The notes under the pieces: generated by a model
What the model was told of the DNA's origin: nothing
Databases searched by the model: none
Seen by the model: the letters and a program-made list of their open reading frames with translations, nothing else
Assembly: GCA_040905865.1 (NCBI GenBank)
Contig: JBBDQU010000032.1
Location: 1 to 40,081, forward strand
Length of the DNA: 40,081 nt
Source: Alphaproteobacteria bacterium
GTDB lineage: Bacteria > Pseudomonadota > Alphaproteobacteria > UBA8366 > GCA-2717185
Reading direction: 5' to 3'
In this document: piece by piece, positions 23,523-31,736 of the stretch
Numbering within the stretch: the stretch's first letter is position 1
How the letters are laid out: every line of letters starts with the position of its first letter
Position numbers and translations under genes: made by a program

Positions 23523-24761
23523 ATGGGGGAGAATGCATTGGCGTGGGAGCCGGCCTATGCGCGCCGGGCGGCGCGGATGAACGGATCGGAAATCCGCGAA
23601 CTGCTGAAACTGCTGGACCAGCCGGACATCATTTCCTTTGCCGGCGGCATCCCTGACCCGGCGCTGTTCCCGCGCGATGAAGCCGGCAACGCCTACCAGG
23701 CCATCATGGCCGATCCGGTGCGGGCCAATTCGGCGCTGCAATATTCGACCAGCGAGGGCTACCTGCCGCTGCGTCAATGGATCGCCGGCTACATGACCCG
23801 GATGGGCGCGACCTGCGACCCCGACAACATCGTCATTACCTCCGGCTCGCAGCAGGCGCTGGATTTCCTGGCCCGCCTGCTGCTGTCGCCCGGCGATACG
23901 GCGCTGGTCGACTGGCCCACATATCTGGGCGCGCTGCAGGCCTTCAACGCCTATGAGCCGCGCTACGACCGGCTCGAATTCGGCGCGACCAACCGGACAC
24001 CGGAATCCTATGCCGAAGCCGCCGCCGAAGCGGTCGAGGGCGGGCGGGTAAAATTCGCCTATGTGGTGCCCGATTTCGCCAATCCGACCGGCCGGACGCT
24101 TTCCGAAGCCGAACGGCAATCGCTGCTGTCGCTGGCGGGCGAACTGGATATCCCGGTGATCGAGGACGCCGCCTATGCGGCGCTGCGTTATGACGGCGCG
24201 CCGGTGCCGCCGGTGATCGCGCTGGACGCCGCCCGCACCGGCCATGTCGACGGCGCGCGCACGATCTATTGCGGGACGTTTTCCAAGACCCTGACGCCGG
24301 GGCTGCGGGTGGGCTGGATTTGCGCGGCGCGGCCCATCGTGCGCCGGCTGGTGCTGATCAAGCAGGCCTCCGACCTGAACAGCCCGCTGCTCAACCAGGT
24401 GGTGATGCACCATCTGGCGGAGTCCGTGTTCGACCGGCAGGTGGCGGCGTCGATTGCCTGCTACCGCGAACGGCGCGACCGCATGCGCGCGGCGTTGCAA
24501 CGCTACATGCCCGACGGCGTCACCTGGACCGATCCGGAAGGCGGTATCTTCCTGTGGCTGACCCTGCCGGCGTCGTGCGACGGCGCGGCGCTGCTGAAGG
24601 CGGCGATCGCGAAGGCGAAGATCGCCTTCGTGCCGGGCCGGGCGTTCTTCGCCGACGGCGCCGGGGCCAACACGATCCGCCTCAGTTTTTCCCTGGCCGG
24701 CCCGGAAAAGATCGATTCCGGGATTGCGCGGCTGGCCGAACTGATCCGCAACTATTCCTGA
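23523..24761 (+). CDS. PLP-dependent aminotransferase, fold type I (2-aminoadipate/LysN-like)
   Basis: A 412-aa class I/II aminotransferase. The N-terminal 'IISFAGGIPDPALFPRDE' and 'LQYSTSEGYLPLRQWIAGYM' are typical of the LysN/2-aminoadipate/MocR-catalytic-domain group. 'ITSGSQQALDFLARLLLSPGD' is the cofactor-phosphate region, 'VPDFANPTGRTLSEAER' carries the NPTG motif, and the Schiff-base Lys (about 256) is in 'YCGTFSKTLTPGLRVGW'. The C-terminal substrate Arg is in 'NTIRLSFSLAGP'. The enzyme transfers amino groups between amino acids and 2-oxo acids. The ATG at 23523 has a GGAGGAAG ribosome site. A LysE exporter gene starts 11 bp after its stop, so the amino acid it makes may be exported or the exporter may relieve its overflow. 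Confidence 0.92.
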   Translation: MGENALAWEPAYARRAARMNGSEIRELLKLLDQPDIISFAGGIPDPALFPRDEAGNAYQAIMADPVRANSALQYSTSEGYLPLRQWIAGYMTRMGATCDPDNIVITSGSQQALDFLARLLLSPGDTALVDWPTYLGALQAFNAYEPRYDRLEFGATNRTPESYAEAAAEAVEGGRVKFAYVVPDFANPTGRTLSEAERQSLLSLAGELDIPVIEDAAYAALRYDGAPVPPVIALDAARTGHVDGARTIYCGTFSKTLTPGLRVGWICAARPIVRRLVLIKQASDLNSPLLNQVVMHHLAESVFDRQVAASIACYRERRDRMRAALQRYMPDGVTWTDPEGGIFLWLTLPASCDGAALLKAAIAKAKIAFVPGRAFFADGAGANTIRLSFSLAGPEKIDSGIARLAELIRNYS

Positions 24762-24772
24762 ACCGCGCCGCC

Positions 24773-25357
24773 ATGGAAACCGTTCTCGCCTTTCTCGGCA
24801 TGGTGCTGCCGTTGACGATGAGTCCCGGCCCGGCGACCGTCGCGCTGGCCGGGCTGGGGATGCGCAGCGGGGTTGTGGCCGCGATTCCGTTCTATACGGG
24901 GATGATGGCGTCCTGCGCGGCCATTGCGCTGGCCGCCGCGTTCGGGCTGAATGAACTCTTCCTCGCCAGTCCCGTCGCGTATGACACGATCCGCTATCTG
25001 GGAATCGCCTATATCGTCTACCTGGCGGTCCGGATCTACCGCAGCGCCCCGCCGGACGATAAAACCGAGGTGCGCCTGTACGGGCTGCGCGACGGCTTGC
25101 TGCTCTCGGTGCTCAACGCCAAATACTACGTGGTCGTGTCGGCGGTGTTCAGCCAGTTCCTGCTGCCGGGCGCATCCGGAAACTGGATCGTCGTGACCGC
25201 GCTGATCGCCCTGGTGGCGCTGTCGCAGGCGACCTGGCTGGTCGCGGGAGCCGGACTGCGACCGCTGATGCGCTCGGCGCTGGCCTTCCGGATCCAGAGC
25301 CTCGTGTTCAGCGCTTCGCTGCTGGCCGTCGCCGTCTACCTGCTGCTGCGGAAATAG
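24773..25357 (+). CDS. LysE-family amino-acid exporter
   Basis: A 194-aa inner-membrane protein with about six helices. The family signature is at the start: 'LAFLGMVLPLTMSPGPATVALAGLGMRSGVVAAIPFYTGMM', with the MSPGP motif after TM1. 'RYLGIAYIVYLAVRIYRS' and 'GLLLSVLNAKYYVVVSAVFSQFL' are also typical; in relatives the latter reads 'NPKA' where this has 'NAKY', a small deviation. LysE/RhtB proteins export lysine, threonine, homoserine or similar compounds by proton exchange. It follows the aminotransferase by 11 bp and is surely co-transcribed. The substrate is inferred only as an amino acid or derivative. Confidence 0.9.
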   Translation: METVLAFLGMVLPLTMSPGPATVALAGLGMRSGVVAAIPFYTGMMASCAAIALAAAFGLNELFLASPVAYDTIRYLGIAYIVYLAVRIYRSAPPDDKTEVRLYGLRDGLLLSVLNAKYYVVVSAVFSQFLLPGASGNWIVVTALIALVALSQATWLVAGAGLRPLMRSALAFRIQSLVFSASLLAVAVYLLLRK

Positions 25358-25385
25358 ATCGGCGAAAATGAGTCCCGGCGCGCCG

Positions 25386-25769
25386 TTATTCGGGTTTTAC
25401 TGAAAACGTCCGGCCGTCGATGAAGGTGACCGGCAGGGTCGCGACGAGGTCGCGGTCGATGCCGTCCAGGCAGAAGACATTGACCGTATAGGCGTCCGGC
25501 GCGATGCGGGGGCGGTGGAACGGATAGGTCCCGCAGCGTTTGCAGAAATAATGCTTCGCCGCCCCCGTGTTGAACTGATAAAGCGCCAACGATTCCTCTC
25601 CCTGCAGCAGCCGGAACCGGTCGGCGGGCACGCGATGCATGACCGCATTGCGGCGCTGGCAGATCGAGCAGTTGCAGACGGCGACGCCGTCAAGATCGGT
25701 GTCGACCTCGAACGCGACATCCCCGCAGTGACAACTACCCCGATAGGTTTCCATCGCGCCTGTATCCAT
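25386..25769 (-). CDS. GFA-family zinc protein (glutathione-dependent formaldehyde-activating enzyme-like)
   Basis: A 127-aa Mss4-like zinc protein of the GFA family. All cysteine sets are present: 'GSCHCGDVAFEV' near residue 12, 'CNCSICQRRNAV' near 32 and 'HYFCKRCGTYPFHRPR' near 73. These bind a structural and a labile zinc. The founding member joins formaldehyde to glutathione, but most members are untested and some act on other adducts. The start may be the ATG at 25769 or METYRG at 25754. It is divergent from the small gene at 26069, across a very AT-rich region that also holds its own regulatory sequences. No formaldehyde-oxidation genes are adjacent. Confidence 0.88.
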   Translation of the reverse strand: MDTGAMETYRGSCHCGDVAFEVDTDLDGVAVCNCSICQRRNAVMHRVPADRFRLLQGEESLALYQFNTGAAKHYFCKRCGTYPFHRPRIAPDAYTVNVFCLDGIDRDLVATLPVTFIDGRTFSVKPE

Positions 25770-25944
25770 GACTGATTGCAGGTATTCCGATCATTGGCAC
25801 AGATAATGGCATAATTTCCGGCACCGCACCCGAAATTCATGACGATGGCCTTTCCAGGGTGCAGATGGATAAAATTTTATGAAAATACAGAACAAAATAT
25901 AGTAAATACTAGTATAAAACGATAAAATAACATTTAATTTTTAG

Positions 25945-25978
25945 TTAATAAGTATTAATATCCGTTAATACTTGTTAA
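25945..25978. promoter_or_regulatory. 14-bp inverted repeat, possible operator
   Basis: TTAATAAGTATTAA (25945-25958) and TTAATACTTGTTAA (25965-25978) are inverted copies with one mismatch, separated by 6 bp. The repeat ends 12 bp before the -35 of the promoter of the gene at 26069. Its size and position fit a dimeric regulator site, but AT-rich DNA makes chance palindromes more likely. Confidence 0.5.
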
Positions 25979-25990
25979 AATACAATTTTT

Positions 25991-26019
25991 TTGACTTATT
26001 ACAGTTATTTTTATATTTT
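25991..26019 (+). promoter_or_regulatory. Sigma70-type promoter of the gene at 26069
   Basis: TTGACT (25991-25996), a 17-bp spacer and TATTTT (26014-26019) make one of the best promoter matches in the window. They lie about 50 bp upstream of the ATG at 26069. Confidence 0.6.
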
Positions 26020-26068
26020 ATCTGTGACAGAGTGAGAAAATTGAGCAGGTGGGAACGAAAGGGTGGTT

Positions 26069-26362
26069 ATGTATTGCGCAACTATTGTCTGGGCGTACGA
26101 CGACATGGAGTTGGCGCGTCGGCTGTGGCCAAGGGTAAAGGCTGCGGTTGAAGAACAGGTCGAACGGGACAATCTGGACCTGGATGTGGGTCGTCAGCGG
26201 CAGGTAATTTCCGCCATCGTGAACGATCTGATGGAAAAGCGACGCCCGGAAAAGCGGCACTGGTGTTCGCCGAAATCGATCAGCCGGCTGCTGCATCTTT
26301 TCCAGAAGCCGCGCGCCAATCCCGGCGCGATACCGCGCGGGACGGCGGCGGTGCGGCGGTGA
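26069..26362 (+). CDS. Small hypothetical protein
   Basis: A 97-aa soluble protein. The first 60 residues are predicted helical and charged ('YDDMELARRLWPRVKAAVEEQVERDNLDLDVGRQRQVISAIVNDLMEKRRPEKR'), and the tail is basic and Pro-rich. No family is recognised. The basic helical character would fit a small nucleic-acid-binding or adaptor protein, but nothing proves that. The ATG at 26069 is chosen with AAGG upstream; a GTG at 26063 is also in frame. The strong promoter and AT-rich upstream DNA argue that it is a real, regulated gene. It converges with selB, 19 bp away. Confidence 0.55.
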   Translation: MYCATIVWAYDDMELARRLWPRVKAAVEEQVERDNLDLDVGRQRQVISAIVNDLMEKRRPEKRHWCSPKSISRLLHLFQKPRANPGAIPRGTAAVRR

Positions 26363-26381
26363 AAGCCGCGAACCTTACAGT

Positions 26382-28313
26382 TCAGGGCGCGCGGTTCCCG
26401 AAAACATCCCTGGCGGGAACGATCACGGTACGTTCGTTGCCGGATCGGCGGGTCAGTCCCTTCCTGTCGAAGAATTCCAGCAGATCGATCGTCAGGTTCC
26501 GGCCGATTCCGGCCCGCCTGTTGTAATCGCCGGCGGAAAAATGGCCGTCGGCGGATTCCTTCGCCAGCGCCGCCGCCATTTCCGCCAGTTGCAGCAGGGT
26601 TTCCGGCAGGTAGTAGCGGTTATCCGCGACCTGGTGGATCAGCCCGGCCCGGGCGGCCCGTGTCAGGAAGCGTTCGGTGGTGCGGCCGTCCCGGGAAATC
26701 GCCTCGGCGATTTCCAGCATCCGCGGCGGGCGCAACGCGCCTTCCTCCAGCATCGGGCGGACCTGTTCCCAGATCGCCGTGTCCTCGCTTGAGAATACCG
26801 CCCGGTGCCCCGGGAGCGTCAGGTACACGCCGTCGCGGGCGATGCGCCTGCCATGCAGCAGGTCCAGGATCGCGGCGCTGAACAGGTCCTGGCCGGGCTT
26901 GCGCGTCATCGCCCGGCGCAGCCGCGCCTCTTCCGGTCCCGGCTGGTCGGGGCGGCTCGCATGCCAGCCCCGCAGCGCCGTCACGATCTCGTCGCGCAGG
27001 GCGTCCCAGTGCGCCGGGGAAATACCCGTCTGCTCCGGCGGCGACCCGACCCGGATCATCGCTACATCCTCCCACAGGGCGGATGCCTCGTCCGGCGTCA
27101 GATTGTAGGTCCGGGCGAAGCGGCCGAGATCGACGCCGTCCACGGCCTGTTCCAGGCGCGCCGCCAATGCCGCGCCCGGCGCCGTATCCCGCACCGCGTG
27201 CAGTACCGCCAGCCGCTGCGGCCGCGCCCGGCCGCGCGCCGGTGAAAACGGATCGACGATCCGGCCGCCGCCGACGGTGCGCCGCGCGGACTGGTCGCGC
27301 AGGATGAAGCGGTCGCCCGCCAGCGCGCCGACCGGATTGTCGAGCACAAGCTGCACCAGCCCGGTTTCACCCGGCGCGATCGACCCGCCTTCCAGGATCG
27401 CGACCCGGCCGGTTTCCGCGCTGGCCGCCAGATGGACATGGACCGGGGTCCAGTGCCGCAAGGGCTTTTTTTCGGCGTTCAGCATCCGGATCGCGGCATC
27501 GAGGCGCCGTGTCGGCGCATGGGCCGTTTCCGCCATCAGCCAGTCGCCGCGCCGGACCGAATCCAGCCCGACCCCCGCGCCGGTGATGTTCAGGGCGCAG
27601 CGTTCCCCGGCGCGTCCGGCCGTCGCATCGCGGTTCTGGGCGTGGATCGCCCGCACCCGGATCGGCGTGCCCGCCGGCGAAATGACCAGCCGGTCGCCCA
27701 CCGATACCTGTCCCGAATAGACCGTGCCGGTGACCACGACCCCGGCGCCGGCGACGGTGAAGGTGCGGTCGACCGCGAGGCGGAAATTGCCGCTGTCAGG
27801 CCGCGCCGCCATGCCGCGCGCGGCGGATTCCAGATGCGCCTGCAGCGCGGGGACGCCGTCGCCGGTCATGGCGGAAAGCGGAAAGACCGGGGCGTTTTCC
27901 AGCGTCGTGCCGTCCAGCAGGATTTCGACTTCGGCTTTGGCGTCCTCCAGCCGCGCCGTCGTTACCCGGTCGGTCTTGGTGATGGCGATGGCGCCCGTGC
28001 CGACGCCCAGCAGGTCGAGGATCGCCAGGTGTTCCTCCGTCTGCGGCATCGGCCCGTCATCGGCGGCAATGATCAACAGGGCGAAATCGATGCCGCCGAC
28101 GCCGGCCAGCATGTTGCGGACGAATTTTTCATGCCCCGGCACGTCGACGAAGCCCAGCACGGCGCCGTCCTCCAGATGCCGGTATGCGAAGCCCAGGTCG
28201 ATGGTCAGCCCGCGGCGCTTTTCCTCCGGCAGACGGTCGGCGTCGATGCCGGTCAGCGCCTTCACCAGCAGGGTTTTCCCGTGGTCGATATGGCCGGCGG
28301 TCGCGACGATCAT
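26382..28313 (-). CDS. selB: Selenocysteine-specific elongation factor SelB
   Basis: A 643-aa GTPase that delivers Sec-tRNA(Sec) to UGA codons followed by a SECIS element. The G motifs are 'ATAGHIDHGKTLLVKALTG' (G1, residues 4-22), 'KRRGLTIDLGFAY' (G2), 'DVPGHEKF' (G3) and 'TKTD' (G4). EF-Tu-like domains 2 and 3 follow to about residue 340. The C-terminal half holds the winged-helix repeats that bind the SECIS RNA, ending 'FFDRKGLTRRSGNERTVIVPAR'. Length and organisation are those of bacterial SelB (about 610-650). Its ATG overlaps the selA stop in ATGA, so translation is coupled. Its presence shows that UGA is decoded as selenocysteine in this organism. Confidence 0.97.
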   Translation of the reverse strand: MIVATAGHIDHGKTLLVKALTGIDADRLPEEKRRGLTIDLGFAYRHLEDGAVLGFVDVPGHEKFVRNMLAGVGGIDFALLIIAADDGPMPQTEEHLAILDLLGVGTGAIAITKTDRVTTARLEDAKAEVEILLDGTTLENAPVFPLSAMTGDGVPALQAHLESAARGMAARPDSGNFRLAVDRTFTVAGAGVVVTGTVYSGQVSVGDRLVISPAGTPIRVRAIHAQNRDATAGRAGERCALNITGAGVGLDSVRRGDWLMAETAHAPTRRLDAAIRMLNAEKKPLRHWTPVHVHLAASAETGRVAILEGGSIAPGETGLVQLVLDNPVGALAGDRFILRDQSARRTVGGGRIVDPFSPARGRARPQRLAVLHAVRDTAPGAALAARLEQAVDGVDLGRFARTYNLTPDEASALWEDVAMIRVGSPPEQTGISPAHWDALRDEIVTALRGWHASRPDQPGPEEARLRRAMTRKPGQDLFSAAILDLLHGRRIARDGVYLTLPGHRAVFSSEDTAIWEQVRPMLEEGALRPPRMLEIAEAISRDGRTTERFLTRAARAGLIHQVADNRYYLPETLLQLAEMAAALAKESADGHFSAGDYNRRAGIGRNLTIDLLEFFDRKGLTRRSGNERTVIVPARDVFGNRAP

Positions 28314-29728
28314 GCCGGGGACAGCCGGTCCAGCTGCGCGGTGAACGCCGCCTCGTCGGTCAGGCAGCGCAGGTCGAGGAAGAAACTTCCATCCCGCACC
28401 CGGCCGATCACCGGCACGGGCAGGTTGCGGAACCCGTCGACGATGGCGGCAAGGGTTTTGGCGCTGCCCTTGCCCTGTTGTTTCGGGCGGATCGCCAGCG
28501 CCGCGCTGTCCAGCCGGTCGACGGGCAGGGACCCGCTGCCGATCTGGCTGCGGCAGGGTTCGATGCTGACCGTCGCGACCATGTCCAGCCGCGCCGCGAC
28601 GGCGGGCAGGATGCGGTTCGCCAGCGCGGCGATATCCTCGGCGGATCGGCTCAGCAGCCCGATGGCGGGCAAGGTTTCAGCCAAAGTGTCGGGGTTGCCG
28701 TACAGCCGCAGCACCGCTTCCAGCGCGGCGATGGTGGTCTTGTCGAGCCGCATGGCCCGCTTCATCGGGTTCTTCTTGATTTTCGCGATCAGGTCGGCGC
28801 GGCCGACGATCAGCCCCGCCTGCGGCCCGCCCAGCAGCTTGTCGCCGCTGAAGGTGACGATATCGGCGCCGGCCTCCAGCGTTTCGCGCGGCGTCGGCTC
28901 GTGCGGCAGGCCGTAGCGCTCCAGGTCGACCAGCGCGCCGGCGCCCAGGTCGACCACGAAGGGCAGGTCATGGGCATGGGCCAGCGCCGCCAGGTCGGAT
29001 TCCGCCGGGGCGGCGGTGAAGCCCTGGATTTCGTAATTGCTGGCATGCACCTTCATGGCCAGCACGGAATGGTCATCGATGTTGGATTCGAAGTCGCGCA
29101 GGTGGGTCCGGTTGGTGGTGCCCACCTCGCGCAGGGTGCAGCCGGCGCGGGCCATGATATCGGGGATCCGGAAGGCGCCGCCGATCTCGATCAATTCTCC
29201 CCGCGACACCAGCACTTCGCCGCCCGCCGCCAGCGTGTTGAGGGTGATCAGCACCGCGGCGGCGTTGTTGTTCACGACCGTCGCGGCCTCCGCCCCGGTC
29301 AGCCGCTTCAACCAGGACTCCAGATGGGAATCGCGGTCGCCGCGCGATCCCGCTTCCAGGTCGTATTCCAGATTGCAGGCGCCGGCGGCCTCGATCATCG
29401 CATCGATAGCGGCTTGCGGCATCGGTGCGCGGCCCAGGTTGGTATGCAGCACCGTACCGGTCAGGTTGAAGACCCGCTTCAGCGACGGCCGGTTGAGCGC
29501 GTCGAGCACCGCATCGACCCGCGCCGCGATGGCGGCGGGGTCGGCCTCGCCGCGCGCCGCGTCGGCATCCTCCGCGATGCGTCGGCGCAGGGCGGACAGC
29601 ACGGTACGCACCGCCTCCGTGACGGCGCCGCGGCCATAGGCGGCCAGCGCGGTTTCCAGTCGCGGATGGTTCAGCATCCGGTCGACGGAGGGGATGGCGG
29701 CGCGGGATGCTGTGGCGGTCTGCGGCAT
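28310..29728 (-). CDS. selA: L-seryl-tRNA(Sec) selenium transferase SelA
   Basis: A 472-aa PLP enzyme that converts seryl-tRNA(Sec) to selenocysteinyl-tRNA(Sec) using selenophosphate. It has the SelA N-terminal RNA-binding region ('IPSVDRMLNHPRLETALAAYGR'), then 'VFNLTGTVLHTNLGRAPMP', 'EYDLEAGSRGDRDSHLESWL', 'AATVVNNNAAAVLITLNTLA' and 'SRGELIEIGGAFRIPDIM'. The Schiff-base Lys297 is in 'TFSGDKLLGGPQAG'. Size matches bacterial SelA (about 460). The start at 29728 lacks a clear ribosome site. It forms a two-gene operon with selB through a 4-bp ATGA overlap. selD (selenophosphate synthetase) and selC (the tRNA) are not found in the window and must lie elsewhere. Confidence 0.97.
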   Translation of the reverse strand: MPQTATASRAAIPSVDRMLNHPRLETALAAYGRGAVTEAVRTVLSALRRRIAEDADAARGEADPAAIAARVDAVLDALNRPSLKRVFNLTGTVLHTNLGRAPMPQAAIDAMIEAAGACNLEYDLEAGSRGDRDSHLESWLKRLTGAEAATVVNNNAAAVLITLNTLAAGGEVLVSRGELIEIGGAFRIPDIMARAGCTLREVGTTNRTHLRDFESNIDDHSVLAMKVHASNYEIQGFTAAPAESDLAALAHAHDLPFVVDLGAGALVDLERYGLPHEPTPRETLEAGADIVTFSGDKLLGGPQAGLIVGRADLIAKIKKNPMKRAMRLDKTTIAALEAVLRLYGNPDTLAETLPAIGLLSRSAEDIAALANRILPAVAARLDMVATVSIEPCRSQIGSGSLPVDRLDSAALAIRPKQQGKGSAKTLAAIVDGFRNLPVPVIGRVRDGSFFLDLRCLTDEAAFTAQLDRLSPA

Positions 29729-29873
29729 GGCGGCGGTTCTGGCTATTCGACGGTTCCGGGCAATTGCGGCGGATGATACGGAGGCGCGGTAACGGTTACA
29801 AGGCTACGGGTTCGCGCGCTGCGGCCCGGCGGACGCCAGCCCCGCCCGAAGCCATAAAATTGAATAAAATCCG

Positions 29874-29890
29874 TCGTTTATTTTAAACGA
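29874..29890. promoter_or_regulatory. Perfect palindrome upstream of TPR lipoprotein gene
   Basis: TCGTTTA and TAAACGA, separated by TTT, form a perfect 7-bp inverted repeat about 30 bp upstream of the TPR-protein ATG, within an AT-rich patch of the selA/TPR divergent region. A TTGAAT lies just upstream (29860-29865). It may be an operator or part of the promoter. Confidence 0.45.
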
Positions 29891-29920
29891 TCGTAAATGC
29901 TTCGGTAACCATTTTGCGGT

Positions 29921-30781
29921 ATGGATGTCCCCATGATGATGTATGCGAATTCATGCCTCGGGACCTTACCGGACCGCTGGCGGCATGTCCTGGCCACGCT
30001 GGCGATTGCCGCGGCGCTGTCCGGTTGCGCGTCCAACCCGCCGGAGAAGTTCGCGGACAGTGGTCCGAAGACGGATGTTTCGGTTACGCTGTTCACCTCG
30101 GCGCAGGAAAGCCGCGCGCGCGGCGACCTTGCGGGGGCGGCGACCCTGTACCGCCACGCGCATGGCGCCGATCCGCAGAAAGCCGCGCCGCTGGTCGGGC
30201 TGGGGCAGGTGCTTGCCGCGTCGGGCGCGCCGAAAGACGCCGCCGAAGCCTTTCGCAAGGCGCTGGCGCTGGAGCCGCAGAATGCGGTGGCGCTGCGCGG
30301 GCTGGGCAATGCGATGGTCGCCATCAACCAGCCCGAACTCGCCATCGGTCATTACGACCGCGCGCTGACGGTCACGCCGGGCGATCCCCAGGTGTTCAAC
30401 GGCCTCGGGGTCGCCAATGACCTGCTCGGCAAGCACAAGGATGCCCAGGATTTTTACCGGGCCGGACTCGCCAGCGCGCCCGAGGATGTGAACCTGAAAA
30501 CCAATCTGGGGCTGTCGCTGGCCTTCGCGGGCGAATACGACGCGGCGATCGAGGTGCTGCGCGAACTGGCCAGCGCGTCGCAGGCAACCGTGCTGCAGCG
30601 GCAGAACCTTGCGCTGGGGCTCGGCCTCGCCGGGCGCACCCGGGATGCGGCGAAAATCGCCAGCGCGGACCTGGACGACCGGTCGGTAAGGTCGAACATC
30701 GTTTTCTACGAAACGCTGCGGGCCATGAAGGATTCGGTCCAGCGGGTCCGCGCGGTGCACGCCCGCTCCATCAGCCGCTAG
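29921..30781 (+). CDS. TPR-repeat lipoprotein (TadD-like)
   Basis: A 286-aa lipoprotein. The basic N-terminus, hydrophobic 'HVLATLAIAAALSGC' and Cys36 form a lipobox (LSGC). At least five tetratricopeptide repeats follow between residues 58 and 245, with typical A/G-A/Y-P positions such as 'AAPLVGLGQVLAASGAPKDAAEAFRKALALEPQN' and 'DVNLKTNLGLSLAFAGEYDAAIEVLRELA'. It resembles TadD of Flp/tight-adherence pilus systems, but no other tad genes are nearby; TPR lipoproteins also serve in envelope assembly. The start could be 29921 or the ATGATG at 29933. It is divergent from selA and converges with the class II aldolase gene. Confidence 0.85.
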   Translation: MDVPMMMYANSCLGTLPDRWRHVLATLAIAAALSGCASNPPEKFADSGPKTDVSVTLFTSAQESRARGDLAGAATLYRHAHGADPQKAAPLVGLGQVLAASGAPKDAAEAFRKALALEPQNAVALRGLGNAMVAINQPELAIGHYDRALTVTPGDPQVFNGLGVANDLLGKHKDAQDFYRAGLASAPEDVNLKTNLGLSLAFAGEYDAAIEVLRELASASQATVLQRQNLALGLGLAGRTRDAAKIASADLDDRSVRSNIVFYETLRAMKDSVQRVRAVHARSISR

Positions 30782-30815
30782 ATCAGGTCGGGGTTTGCTG
30801 GAATCGCCTCAGGCT

Positions 30816-31601
30816 TCAACGGGCGAATTCAATGCCCTCGCGGGCGAATTTGCGCTGGAAGGCGTTCCATTCCAGCATGCCCATATCGCCAGAGGCGAGC
30901 CATTCGGCATAAATCTCGTGGCTTTTTGCAACGATGTCGGCGGGAATTTCCCGCACCGGGACACTGGCGGCCATCGTATCGACCTGAATCTGGCATGATG
31001 TTTCGTAGTAATAGGTGAAATGCAATGCCTCGGGGATCGTCCGGCCAAGGCAGAGCGAGCCGTGATTGTGCATGTTCAGGACGAATTTGTCGCCGATGTT
31101 CTTTTTGAGCGATTCCCGTTCCGAAAGATCCAGCGCCGGGCCTTCGTATTCATGCTCCGCCATGCTCAGCAGCGGCCAGAGCGAATGCTGCGAAATCGGA
31201 CGCAACCCGCCTTCCATGGCCGAGACGGCGATATTCGCGCGGGTATGCAGATGGGTGACGCACATCGCGTCCGGCCGCGCCAGATAGATGCCGCTATGGA
31301 TGCAGTAGCCGGCGAAATTGAATCCTTCGCCGCTCAGCACATTGCCGTCCATGTCCATCTTCACCAGGCTGGTGGCGGTGATTTCGTCGAACATTTCGCC
31401 GTAATTGTTGATCAGGAAGGTATCTTCCTCGCCGGGGATGCGCGCCGACAGATGCGTCGCCACCAGGTCGGTGAAGCCGAGGCGGTGGACGATCCGGTAG
31501 AGCATCGCGAGATCGACCCGCGTCTGCCACTCCGCCGCGCTCATCTCCGACTGCCGCGCGGCCGGCGCGCCGGCTTTGCTCGCTAACGGGGCAACCGCCA
31601 T
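30816..31601 (-). CDS. Class II aldolase/adducin family protein
   Basis: A 261-aa zinc-dependent aldolase-fold enzyme. Metal ligands are in 'VTHLHTRANIAVSAM' (HxH) and 'LNMHNHGSLCLG' (His). The N-terminal 'ATHLSARIPGEEDTFLINNYGEMFDEIT' is the phosphate/substrate loop of the family. The members most similar in style ('GPALDLSERESLKKNIGDKFVLNMHNHG') are those often annotated only as class II aldolase/adducin, not the sugar-phosphate epimerases or fuculose aldolases. The reaction is therefore open: aldol cleavage, decarboxylation or epimerisation. The start at 31601 has an AGAGGAGAGACC ribosome site. It stands alone on the minus strand with a 135-bp gap to the DUF1499 gene. Confidence 0.9.
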   Translation of the reverse strand: MAVAPLASKAGAPAARQSEMSAAEWQTRVDLAMLYRIVHRLGFTDLVATHLSARIPGEEDTFLINNYGEMFDEITATSLVKMDMDGNVLSGEGFNFAGYCIHSGIYLARPDAMCVTHLHTRANIAVSAMEGGLRPISQHSLWPLLSMAEHEYEGPALDLSERESLKKNIGDKFVLNMHNHGSLCLGRTIPEALHFTYYYETSCQIQVDTMAASVPVREIPADIVAKSHEIYAEWLASGDMGMLEWNAFQRKFAREGIEFAR

Positions 31602-31736
31602 GATGGTCTCTCCTCTGGCCAGTGGTCTTTCGCCTTTCGCGACGGGCGCGAACCGGTGAAAATGCTACACGACCGACAGGCGAATGCACAAGGGGAGGCG
31701 GTGGACGCGCCGCCTGCTGGACCAGCCGCTTGCAGG

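Larger units (their letters stand above)
25860..26040. promoter_or_regulatory. Very AT-rich divergent regulatory region
   Basis: About 180 bp is almost entirely A/T in an otherwise GC-rich window, between the divergent GFA gene and the gene at 26069. It contains a 14-bp inverted repeat (25945-25978) and a promoter for the right-hand gene. Such tracts are typical targets of nucleoid silencers (MucR/Ros-like or Lsr2-like) or UP-element-type activation. No open frame of interest lies inside. Confidence 0.7.

Noticed and set aside
27432-29776. Two long plus-strand frames opposite selA-selB
   Set aside because: They are antisense shadows; SelA and SelB are unmistakable on the minus strand.
29729-29920. 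Search for tRNA(Sec) (selC) near selA
   Set aside because: No GGTTCGA-type T arm with matching acceptor stem and no long variable arm were found.
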